Assembly: GCA_934454035.1 (NCBI GenBank)
Contig: CAKSFY010000015.1
Span: 1-29,975 of the forward strand
Direction of reading: 5' to 3'
Origin: an uncultured Clostridia bacterium
Lineage (GTDB): Bacteria; Bacillota; Clostridia; UBA1381
Length of the DNA: 29,975 bases
Below, one piece after another: positions 8,568 to 15,980 of this stretch (positions are counted from its first letter, which is position 1; each line of letters starts with the position of its first letter). A program made the position numbers and the translations under genes. The notes beneath the pieces are model-generated. The model was given only the letters and a program-made list of their open reading frames with translations. It was not told the DNA's origin and ran no database searches.

Positions 8568-10742
8568 ATGGCTTTTGAAAATGTACAATTTATAAAACCG
8601 CAAGAAAAATTTGACAGGGCAAGACTTGACTATGCGCCGATGTTCAGAAAAAAATTTACGGTCGGTGAACCGGTGGATTCGGCAATTTTAACCGTTTGCG
8701 GACTCGGATACGCATATTATTATATTAACGGCGAGGAAACGTCGCCGGATTTGTTTACCGCACCGGTAAGCAATTATAACAAAACGCTTTGGTATAACCG
8801 TTACGACATAACCGACAGAGTAAACGAGGGCGAAAATATCCTCGCGGTAATCTGCGGCAACGGCTGGTACAATGAGGGTGTAAAATCAGCCTGGGATTAC
8901 GATACCGCCGATTGGAGAGATATTCCCAAGTTTATACTGTCGCTTGAAATTAACGGGAAGGTGGTTGTTAAGAGTGATGAAAGCTGGAAATATACTTTAA
9001 AATCTCCGTCTCTTTTCAATCAGCTCAGAGAGGGTGAAAGCTTTGACGCAAGACTGTACGACAAAAACTGGAAAAGCTTTGATTTTGACGACAGCAGCTG
9101 GGATTTTGCCAAAGAGGACGATACTCCGCCGAAGGGCACGTTCAGAGAATGCCTTTGCGAGCCGATAAGAATCTGCGGCGAATATGAGCCGCAATCAATA
9201 ACGAAGGTTGGCGAAAATAAATATCTTTTCGATTTCGGACAGAATATGTCCGGTATTGTAAGACTAGCGGTTAAACAAGCCTCGGGCGATAAAATTACTC
9301 TGCAATACGGAGAATGTATAAACGATAAAAACGAAATAGATTATAAGGGTATGGAAAATCCTCGGTTTTATCCGGATAAAAGATTTCAGATAGACGAGTT
9401 TATCTGCTCGGGCAATGAGGATATATGGACGCCGCTGTTTTCGTATCACGGCTTCAGATACATTTCGGTTACCGGGCTTACAAATCCCGATAAGCATACG
9501 CTGACGGCGCTTTTTGTGCATGAGGACATAGAAAGACGAAGCGGTTTTGAATGCTCGGATGAAAACTTGAATAAGCTTTACAAAATGGGTATCATGGCGA
9601 CATATTCAAATCTTTTCTATATGCCGACAGATTGCCCCACCAGGGAAAAACTCGGCTGGATGAATGACGCTCAGGGCACGGCGGAGCAAATGCTCACCAA
9701 CTTTGAGGTTGAGAGAATGTACAAAAAATGGTGGCAGGATATTCTGGACGCTATGAGAGAGGACGGCATGCTGCCGGGAATCGTTCCGACTCCGGGCTGG
9801 GGCTACGAGTGGGGCAACGGACCGGTTTCGGAGGGAACTTTGTTTGAAATTCCCTACCGCGTATATTTACATACAGGCGATGACAGCCTTTTGAAAAAAG
9901 GACTGCCTTACTTTGAAAAATATAACAGGTATTTGCAAGGGTGCAAAAATGAGGACGGAGATATTCTCTACGGACTGGACGATTGGGCAGCGCCGAATGA
10001 TAAGGATAAGGTCGGAGCGGCTTTCATTAATAAAATATTTACTGTAAAGTTTTTGAAAATTACACTTTTTGCGCAAAAGCTTTGCGGAAAAGAGGACAGT
10101 GAAACTCTAGCGCTTTTGGAGAAAGAGATAAAGGAAACAAAGGAAAAATATATAAAAAAGGACGGCACGTGTACAATAGAAAAGCAGACTGCCGTTGCAA
10201 TGCTTATATATAATGATATCTATGATGATATTAAGCCGCTTGCGCAGCAGCTTAAACGACTGGTCGAGGAAAAGGATTTTCACCATGACTGCGGAATGGT
10301 GGGTATAAGACGGTTATATATTGCCCTTAATAAATGCGGACTTCAGGATTATGCATATAAGATAATTACCGCAAAGGGATTCCCGTCATATACAAGCTGG
10401 GTTGAGTCCGGGGCGACAACTCTGTGCGAGACATGGCAGATGACCGAATCGCAGAATCATCATATGTATTCCGATTTTATGTCGTGGATGATGAAAACGA
10501 TTGTCGGCATTGGGGTAAATCCGAATTATCCGGGTTTTGAAAGAGTAGAAATAAAGCCGTATTTCTTTAAAGAACTTACATATGCAAAGGGTTATTGCGA
10601 CACTGTGAGAGGGCGCATAGCGGTTGAGTGGCAGCGTGACGGCGATGAGATAAAGCTTAAAATAGAGGCTCCGTTTGCTGCGGAGGTATACTATGACGGC
10701 AAGAAAATGCGCAGCGGAGTTAATTATATTAAATGTAAATAA
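8568..10742 (+). CDS. GH78 alpha-L-rhamnosidase
   Basis: ATG 8568 is preceded by GGGAGG (8552-8557), so an earlier in-frame ATG at 8550, which lies before that site, is rejected; the product has 724 residues. The N-terminal half is beta-sandwich in character (GYAYYYINGEETSPDLFTAP, NRYDITDRVNEGENILAV), matching the rhamnosidase N-terminal and concanavalin-like domains. The (alpha/alpha)6 catalytic barrel carries the GH78 hallmark at about 353-369 (DCPTREKLGWMNDAQ) and the later SGATTLCETWQ motif. There is no signal peptide or SLH domain, so it is probably cytoplasmic and acts on imported rhamnose-capped oligosaccharides or glycosides. It is shorter than many bacterial GH78 enzymes of 900 or more residues and lacks an extra N-terminal module. 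rhaA follows 21 nt later, which ties it to L-rhamnose release. Confidence 0.93.
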   Translation: MAFENVQFIKPQEKFDRARLDYAPMFRKKFTVGEPVDSAILTVCGLGYAYYYINGEETSPDLFTAPVSNYNKTLWYNRYDITDRVNEGENILAVICGNGWYNEGVKSAWDYDTADWRDIPKFILSLEINGKVVVKSDESWKYTLKSPSLFNQLREGESFDARLYDKNWKSFDFDDSSWDFAKEDDTPPKGTFRECLCEPIRICGEYEPQSITKVGENKYLFDFGQNMSGIVRLAVKQASGDKITLQYGECINDKNEIDYKGMENPRFYPDKRFQIDEFICSGNEDIWTPLFSYHGFRYISVTGLTNPDKHTLTALFVHEDIERRSGFECSDENLNKLYKMGIMATYSNLFYMPTDCPTREKLGWMNDAQGTAEQMLTNFEVERMYKKWWQDILDAMREDGMLPGIVPTPGWGYEWGNGPVSEGTLFEIPYRVYLHTGDDSLLKKGLPYFEKYNRYLQGCKNEDGDILYGLDDWAAPNDKDKVGAAFINKIFTVKFLKITLFAQKLCGKEDSETLALLEKEIKETKEKYIKKDGTCTIEKQTAVAMLIYNDIYDDIKPLAQQLKRLVEEKDFHHDCGMVGIRRLYIALNKCGLQDYAYKIITAKGFPSYTSWVESGATTLCETWQMTESQNHHMYSDFMSWMMKTIVGIGVNPNYPGFERVEIKPYFFKELTYAKGYCDTVRGRIAVEWQRDGDEIKLKIEAPFAAEVYYDGKKMRSGVNYIKCK

Positions 10743-10763
10743 AAAAAGAAAGGAAAATGTTAA

Positions 10764-12029
10764 ATGAGAAACGAAGAGCAGATTTTAAAAAACTACGAAG
10801 CTGCAAAGGCAGTTTACAGGGATTTGGGAGTAGATACCGATAAGGCAATCGAGATATTTAAAACAATCCCGATTTCTCTGCATAACTGGCAGGACGATGA
10901 TGTTATCGGCTTTGAAAAGCATGACGGAGTTGCCTCCGAAAATCTTGTAACGGGAAGCTATCCCGGCAGGGCAAGAAACGGCGAAGAAATGAGAATGGAT
11001 ATCGACAAGGCATTTGAGCTTTCTCCGTGCAAACCGAGAGTCAATATGCACTCAATGTACGGCGAACCCGGCATAACCGACAGAAAGGATGTCGGTATTG
11101 ATGATTTCAGAAAATGGGTTGACTGGGCAAAGGAAAAAGGTTACGGTATGGATTTTAATGTGTCCTTTTTCACACATCCTAAAATGAATGACGGCTGCTC
11201 TTTGGCAAGTGATGACAAGGCAACCAGAGAATACTGGATTGAAGCCGGAATTAACGGAAGAAAGCTTGCCAATGAAATAGGAAAAGAGCTCGGCGAAACC
11301 TGCGTAAACAATATTTGGATTCCTGACGGAATGAAAGATGTTCCGGCAAACAGATTCAGATACAGAGATTATCTCGAAGAAGCACTCGACAGGATTCTTG
11401 AAGTTAAATATGACAAAAACAATATGCGTGATGTAATGGAGGGCAAGCTGTTCGGAATAGGCAAGGAATGCTTTACAGTCGGTTCGCATGACTTTTATCT
11501 TGCATATGCGGTCAAAAACGGCGTCGGCGTGTGTATGGATACCGGTCATTATCACCCGACAGAAACAATTATTGATAAAATTTCATCGGTGTACAAATTT
11601 GTTGATACAATTATGCTGCACATAAGCCGCGGAATCAGATGGGACAGTGACCATGTGCTTATTCAGGGCGATGACCGGACCGATGTTATGAAGCAGGTTG
11701 TAAGAGGAAAACTTTACAACAGCGGCAAGGTGTTTATGGGTCTTGACTATTTTGACGCAACAATCAACAGAGTCGCTGCATTTGCAATCGGATTAAGAGC
11801 CGCAGGCAAAGCGCTCACCGAAGCTTTGGTAGAGCCTTACGAAATGCTTAATAAAGCGGAGCTTGAGGGCAGATACACAGAGCGCCTTGCTATTTTGGAT
11901 GAAACTAAAAATCTCCCGATTAACGCGGTATGGGATTATATATGCTTAACAAGCGGTACTCCCGTCGGCATGGATTGGATAGACGAAATGAAAAAATACG
12001 AAAAAGATGTAATGTTCAAGAGAGTATAA
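10764..12029 (+). CDS. rhaA: L-rhamnose isomerase
   Basis: The 421-residue product matches the length of RhaA (419 in E. coli) and its sequence from end to end (for example IPISLHNWQDDDVIGFE). It interconverts L-rhamnose and L-rhamnulose with divalent metal. Expected metal-site segments are present: C257MDTGHYHPTE with D259, H262 and H264, and HISRGIRWDSDH with H286. The ATG follows AAAGAAAGGA. It is the last gene of the rhamnosidase transcript. L-rhamnulokinase, the aldolase and a rhamnose transporter are absent from this window, so they must be encoded elsewhere. A structured repeat starts 8 nt after the stop, and a bidirectional terminator lies inside its right end. Confidence 0.96.
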   Translation: MRNEEQILKNYEAAKAVYRDLGVDTDKAIEIFKTIPISLHNWQDDDVIGFEKHDGVASENLVTGSYPGRARNGEEMRMDIDKAFELSPCKPRVNMHSMYGEPGITDRKDVGIDDFRKWVDWAKEKGYGMDFNVSFFTHPKMNDGCSLASDDKATREYWIEAGINGRKLANEIGKELGETCVNNIWIPDGMKDVPANRFRYRDYLEEALDRILEVKYDKNNMRDVMEGKLFGIGKECFTVGSHDFYLAYAVKNGVGVCMDTGHYHPTETIIDKISSVYKFVDTIMLHISRGIRWDSDHVLIQGDDRTDVMKQVVRGKLYNSGKVFMGLDYFDATINRVAAFAIGLRAAGKALTEALVEPYEMLNKAELEGRYTERLAILDETKNLPINAVWDYICLTSGTPVGMDWIDEMKKYEKDVMFKRV

Positions 12030-12037
12030 CAAAAAAA

Positions 12038-12314
12038 GGGGATGTAAAAAAAGTCCGGAACGCAAGAAAAGAAGAGAAAAGCACATATTACAGAAAATAT
12101 AATTGTTTTAGTCTGAACATTTGTATGTAGAAAAATCAAAAAAATTGATTTTTCATAAAATTATTTCTTTTCTTGCTATCAACAAACTTCGCCACTCAGT
12201 GTACGCGAGTACACTGTCGGGTATCCCAAAGCTAAAGCTTTGGCTCAGTTTGTTAATTCCGAAGCATTTTTTCCTATTCCCTAAAAAGGCGATGTACTTT
12301 TTATACACCGCCTT
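12038..12314 (+). repeat. Structured MITE-like repeat, copy 1
   Basis: This gene-free stretch is about 96% identical over its 244-bp core to the copy at 27153. Imperfect terminal inverted repeats bound the core: GGGGATGTAAAAAAAGTCCGG at 12038 and TTCCGAAGCATTTTTTCCTA running into CCC at 12281. Inside are paired arms GCAAGAAAAGAA (12062-12073) and TTCTTTTCTTGC (12165-12176), an A/T hairpin near 12131-12153, hairpin CAGTGTAC-GCGA-GTACACTG (12197-12216) and hairpin CCAAAGC-TAAA-GCTTTGG (12226-12243), the last two enclosed by AACAAAC/GTTTGTT. Homology to copy 2 continues through the terminator hairpin to about 12314. No transposase is encoded. It could be a non-autonomous mobile element or a repeated structured RNA. 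Confidence 0.8.
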
Positions 12315-12317
12315 TTT
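12283..12317. terminator. Bidirectional intrinsic terminator between rhaA and the phosphatase gene
   Basis: Arms AAAAAGGCGATGTA and TACACCGCCTTTTT pair at 13 of 14 positions around a short loop. T-runs occur on both strands, so it can end the rhaA transcript and the convergent phosphatase transcript, whose stop is at 12346. It is part of the repeat sequence, so the element supplies the terminator. Confidence 0.75.
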
Positions 12318-12345
12318 TATACACAAAATTATTTTCTCAATAATT

Positions 12346-13518
12346 TTAGAAATAGCTCACTTTTATCCTTTTTCCCATTTGCTTAAGACACTTTGACAGT
12401 TCCTCAACCAAATTCATTTTTATATTAAAATTAATCGGCAAATCCGGATTCTGATGCGCAGGATTTATCGCTCTGCCGACATAAAAATTAATATCGGTTG
12501 CCTCCTCGAAAAGCAGACGGCAGATAAGCGACGCACCGTCCCTTTTATAGCCCCAATGCGAATAGCTTTCGTTACCGTTTAAATAATCCCTCGCATATTC
12601 GAGCACCTTATTTATTGTGATTACACCCTCGGTCACAAGATCAACGCCCTCTATTTCCGCTATCGGCGGAATATCCGAGCTTTCAAAGTTAAGGCTTGCT
12701 TTGACCTTTTTGCCCAAAAACTTTGCTGCAATTGACGAGGTTGTTCCTCCGCAGACTATATGCTTGCCCTCCTTTGAAAAGAAAAGCGCCATCATTCTGT
12801 TTGCATCGTCTCTGTTGGACGGAGGTCCGAAAAGAAGATTGACAGGCTCTCTTTTTCTTATGCGGACAACACACGCAGTTGCGTCATCGCCCGGTTTTTC
12901 GCCGTATAGCTTAAAGCACTCGTCAACAAGAATTGTAGCAAGAGTCTTGGCAGTAAATCCGCCGAGTGTGAGCGGCTCCAAAAATTCTATTATATCCTTT
13001 CTGTCCCATCCGAAATTATAGGCAATTCCTATTCCTGCATGAGGGCAGCCGTCACTCATTGCCACAATTGTGTCATTTTCTTTAAGATTTATAACCGATT
13101 TATAAATCTTTTTGCCGTCTATGCTCATTTCCGATTTAGGATAATCATAATTTTCATTATCTCTGAAAAATATTACATGCGGATTGTCATATTGAATAAG
13201 CTCCGCAGTTTCATTATCGATAAGATGAATAATCGTAAAAGTAGAATAAGCCACTCCTCTCTGCGAACAAATCGGCAGTGTTGCCGCAATTGTGGACACA
13301 CACTCCTCAAGGGATATCCCCTCTGCCATCATTGTCGATATTATTTTAGAGGTCAGCGTGGACAAAATACTCGCCTTAACTCCGCTGCCGAGTCCGTCGG
13401 CAAGAACTATGACCGTAGAATTTTCTCCCTGTTCAACCACGTCCACATGGTCGCCGCAGAGCTGCTCTCCGTAGTGGTTTATACTTTTATATCCTATATC
13501 TGCACATAAGCTATTCAT
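12346..13518 (-). CDS. PP2C/SpoIIE-family phosphatase of a sensory hydrogenase module
   Basis: In the 390-residue product, residues about 1-220 form a SpoIIE-type PP2C serine/threonine phosphatase domain with metal-binding signatures LADGLGSG (D41, G42), MSDG (D156) and GDD (D211, D212). Residues 222-390 form an extra domain I do not recognise. There is no membrane segment, unlike sporulation SpoIIE. The start overlaps the end of the hydrogenase-like sensor gene by 8 nt (ATGAATAG), which implies translational coupling and a shared complex or signal. In phosphatase-linked group C [FeFe]-hydrogenase clusters such a phosphatase is thought to be the output of the sensor; that role here is inference. 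Its substrate is unknown. Confidence 0.9.
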   Translation of the reverse strand: MNSLCADIGYKSINHYGEQLCGDHVDVVEQGENSTVIVLADGLGSGVKASILSTLTSKIISTMMAEGISLEECVSTIAATLPICSQRGVAYSTFTIIHLIDNETAELIQYDNPHVIFFRDNENYDYPKSEMSIDGKKIYKSVINLKENDTIVAMSDGCPHAGIGIAYNFGWDRKDIIEFLEPLTLGGFTAKTLATILVDECFKLYGEKPGDDATACVVRIRKREPVNLLFGPPSNRDDANRMMALFFSKEGKHIVCGGTTSSIAAKFLGKKVKASLNFESSDIPPIAEIEGVDLVTEGVITINKVLEYARDYLNGNESYSHWGYKRDGASLICRLLFEEATDINFYVGRAINPAHQNPDLPINFNIKMNLVEELSKCLKQMGKRIKVSYF

Positions 13519-15190
13519 CTGATATTGTCTCCTTTAATTTTGTAAGTGCAATTTTTGTCTCCGCCGCCGTCTCACCGAGCAATGACGCAATTTCCTGAAC
13601 TATACGCATCTGTTTGTCAATAACTTTATCGGTAATCTCAACAGTCCTGTGGCTAATATCCTCTTTCTTTTCTTTTTCTTTTTCCTCATCGGTAACATCA
13701 CGCATTATACAGATGATAAGTTTGTATTCCTTATCATATATGATTGTCTGCTCGACATATCGCCCGTACTCGGCAAGATATGTGCGTTTATCTCTTATAT
13801 CCTTTCCTGTTCCGAGAACCTCCATAAACGGCTGCGGATCAAGGACTCTCACTATCAAATCACCCATTATATCCTGCGGACTGTGAAGATTCATCATCTT
13901 GAGTGCGGAGGCATTAATTTGCTGAACCTCCATTGCCTCATTAAGCACGATCAGACCGTTCGGAGTATTTTTTACAATTGTATCCGAAAAGCTCTCCGCC
14001 TTGTCCTTTAAAAACGGAAGGCACATGGATATTTCCGCTTTTCCTTGCAGTATTGCAACTGCCTTTTCGCGGCAGCTGTCATATCCGCACGAGCCGCAGT
14101 TGAGCTCATCCGAAGGTTTGAATTTGCCCATCTGACGAAGAACTTCATTTATCTCGCTTTCCGACGGCTGCGGCAGTTTCTTTTCAATCATTGTGAATGT
14201 CTTTTTAAGCGACAGGCTGTCCGGCTGCTCTACCGGGAAATCCTTTTTGCCGGCGAAATTTGCCACCGCCATATAATCCTTTACAGGGCTGTAGTGATAC
14301 TTTTCCATTACCGGTCCGCCTATGCAGCTGCCTGAGCAAGCCGACATTTCGATAAAGCATTTATGCAGCTTTCCGCTTTCGATATCCTTTAGCGCCGCCA
14401 TACAGTTTTCCACTCCGTCAAGTGCCATATATGTATATTCCGGATTATCCTGCTTCATGGTCTTTAAGATTCCGCCTGTTGTCGGGAAAAATCTTGCACG
14501 GCTGTTTTCGTCTTTATCCTCTTCCTTTTCAAGCTCAATATTGTTTTCGGCAAGCCATTTTGTCAGCTCGTCAAATGTCAGAACCGCGTCTACAATGCCC
14601 TCATAATATTCCGCTTCATCCTTTTTGGCAACACACGGACCTATGAAAACTGTCTTTGCGTCCGGATGCTCTCTCTTTATTTTTGCACAATGCGCCTGCA
14701 TCGGAGAAAGCGTGTCCGCCAGATACATAAGCTCTTTGGGAAAATATTTTTGTATCAGCAAATTAATAGAGTGACAGCATGAGGATATAATAACATCTCT
14801 GCCCTCTTCATTTATCATTCTTTCATATTCGTTTTTGACAATTGTTGCGCCGATTGCAGTCTCCTGAACATCGGTAAATCCAAGCTGCTTCAATGCCTTT
14901 CGTACCGAATTTATGCCGACTCCCTCATAATTTGCAATAAAAGACGGAGCGATGCTGACATAAACCGGTGCACCGCTTTGCAAAAGAACCTTTGCTTTTT
15001 CCGTCTCGTCAACAATCTGTTTTGCATTCTGGGGACAGACTACAAAGCAGTGTCCGCAAAGAATACACTCATTTCCGATTATGTACGCTTGATTTCCCGA
15101 AAATCTTATTGATTTTACAGGGCAGTGACGAATGCACTTATAGCAGTTTTTGCAATTTGATTTTTTTAAAGTAAGACAATTATTTGCCAC
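13511..15190 (-). CDS. PAS-containing [FeFe]-hydrogenase-like sensor (group C type)
   Basis: The start is GTG 15190 with AAAGGAGG 8 nt upstream; the product has 559 residues. Residues 13-23 and 42-52 are two CxxCxxCxxxC [4Fe-4S] motifs. An H-cluster domain follows with all three signatures in altered form: L1 SSCCH (C138, C139), L2 GPCVAKKDE (C186, K189) and L3 EMSACSGSCIGGP (C285, C289). All cluster-ligand cysteines and the L2 lysine are kept, but the methionines usual in catalytic enzymes (MPC, VMAC) are Gly and Ser. A four-cysteine [4Fe-4S] domain follows (C365, C368, C373, C390), then a PAS domain (about 399-500) and a helical tail. Catalytic hydrogenases do not end in PAS, so a redox or H2 sensor signalling to the overlapping phosphatase is likely. 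Whether it holds a full H-cluster cannot be told. Confidence 0.9.
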   Translation of the reverse strand: MANNCLTLKKSNCKNCYKCIRHCPVKSIRFSGNQAYIIGNECILCGHCFVVCPQNAKQIVDETEKAKVLLQSGAPVYVSIAPSFIANYEGVGINSVRKALKQLGFTDVQETAIGATIVKNEYERMINEEGRDVIISSCCHSINLLIQKYFPKELMYLADTLSPMQAHCAKIKREHPDAKTVFIGPCVAKKDEAEYYEGIVDAVLTFDELTKWLAENNIELEKEEDKDENSRARFFPTTGGILKTMKQDNPEYTYMALDGVENCMAALKDIESGKLHKCFIEMSACSGSCIGGPVMEKYHYSPVKDYMAVANFAGKKDFPVEQPDSLSLKKTFTMIEKKLPQPSESEINEVLRQMGKFKPSDELNCGSCGYDSCREKAVAILQGKAEISMCLPFLKDKAESFSDTIVKNTPNGLIVLNEAMEVQQINASALKMMNLHSPQDIMGDLIVRVLDPQPFMEVLGTGKDIRDKRTYLAEYGRYVEQTIIYDKEYKLIICIMRDVTDEEKEKEKKEDISHRTVEITDKVIDKQMRIVQEIASLLGETAAETKIALTKLKETISDE

Positions 15191-15193
15191 CTT

Positions 15194-15448
15194 TTACGCC
15201 TCCTTTAGTTTTTTTAACACAATATCATTAAAAAATCCGTCAAATTTCTCCGGAGTTACTCCCGTGTAAGGAACATCGTCAATTACAACCGTAACGCCTA
15301 CCCTGTTGCACCGCCCTGTGCAGAAACAGCCGGCAAGAGTAATCTGTTCGTCAAGTCCGCGTTCCTCCACTTCCTTTTTAAAAAGCTCCACAAGCTCATG
15401 AGAGCCTTTAATATGGCAGGAAGAGCCGACACAAATTTCAATAACCAT
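15194..15448 (-). CDS. Thioredoxin-fold [2Fe-2S] ferredoxin, second of a tandem pair
   Basis: The 84-residue product matches the thioredoxin-like [2Fe-2S] domain of NuoE/HydC-type subunits. It has a CVGSSC start (C6, C11), an AGCFCTGRC segment carrying the remaining cluster cysteines, and a final VTPEKFDGFF helix. The fragment GSSCHIKGS is shared with the neighbouring gene, so the two probably arose by duplication. It starts 1 nt after the upstream gene's stop, and 3 nt separate its own stop from the sensor GTG. It likely passes electrons to the ferredoxin motifs of the hydrogenase-like sensor; this follows from gene order, not from a motif. Confidence 0.9.
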   Translation of the reverse strand: MVIEICVGSSCHIKGSHELVELFKKEVEERGLDEQITLAGCFCTGRCNRVGVTVVIDDVPYTGVTPEKFDGFFNDIVLKKLKEA

Positions 15449-15449
15449 T

Positions 15450-15692
15450 TTATTTCACCACGCTTAAAACATTTTTATCAAAAAATTCCGATACCGAATC
15501 GGGGCTCACGGAAAACAGTTTCCCGTCCACCGTCACGCACACTCCCTCACGGCAGTTTCCCATGCAAAAGGTTCCGGACAACTCGACCTTATCGTCCAAA
15601 TTATTTTCCGCAATCAATGTCTGAAGCTCCTCCACAACCTGTCTTGACCCTTTTATGTGACAGGACGAGCCGATACATACTGTAATTTTCAT
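15450..15692 (-). CDS. Thioredoxin-fold [2Fe-2S] ferredoxin, first gene of the sensor operon
   Basis: I place the start at ATG 15692 (80 residues), 9 nt after AAAGGA. A longer in-frame reading to 15815 would run into the repeat at 15716 and add 41 residues unlike the family. The product begins MKITVCIGSSCHIKGS and has GTFCMGNCREGVC, giving the cysteine pattern of thioredoxin-like [2Fe-2S] proteins. It is a paralogue of the next gene. As first gene of the four-gene operon, its promoter must lie in or beyond the repeat. The repeat's A/T core has a TATAAT-like box on this strand (15772-15777) but no convincing -35. Confidence 0.88.
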   Translation of the reverse strand: MKITVCIGSSCHIKGSRQVVEELQTLIAENNLDDKVELSGTFCMGNCREGVCVTVDGKLFSVSPDSVSEFFDKNVLSVVK

Positions 15693-15715
15693 AAATATCA
15701 TTCCTTTCTTTTCAT

Positions 15716-15969
15716 GGGGATGTAAAAAAAGTCCGGAACGCAAAAAGGCATGTATTATTTGAAAAGTATATATTATAAAATAAACGATTTTAATGATTTT
15801 TGAAAAAAATCTCAAAATTTTCGATTTTTATTATATTACAACGCCTTTTTGCTGCGCTCTCACCAAACCGCTCGTAGTACCCTCGTACGCCGTCGGGTTT
15901 GGTTTGAGCGTTCCGAAGCATTTTTTTCTATCCCCCCTATTCTGAGTTCCGGGCTTTTTTTACATCCCT
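15716..15969 (+). repeat. Structured MITE-like repeat, copy 3 (divergent, with an extra inverted end)
   Basis: The ends match copies 1 and 2 (GGGGATGTAAAAAAAGTCCGG at 15716 and TTCCGAAGCATTTTTTTCTA before CCCCCC at 15937), but the interior differs. The inner arms are GCAAAAAGGC (15740-15749) and GCCTTTTTGC (15843-15852), so pairing is kept with different sequence. The right-hand structure is ACCAAACC/GGTTTGGT enclosed by CGCTC/GAGCG. A further 23-nt arm at 15946-15968 is the reverse complement of 15717-15739 with one G-U-type difference, so the outermost ends form a nearly perfect 23-bp inverted repeat. The element separates the APH-like gene from the sensor operon. On the - strand the distal arm ends in a seven-U run, so it may also act as a terminator. 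Confidence 0.75.
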
Positions 15970-15980
15970 CATTTTCCGCT

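Noticed and set aside
12121..12396. 91-codon open frame on + in the gap after rhaA, repeated in similar form at 27235
   Set aside because: It lies almost wholly in the structured repeat, has no ribosome binding site, and its end differs in each copy. Its similarity between copies is explained by the nucleotide repeat.
15693..15815. 41-residue N-terminal extension of the first [2Fe-2S] protein
   Set aside because: It comes from the repeat end, and the family starts at the MKITVCIGSSC position, which has its own ribosome binding site.
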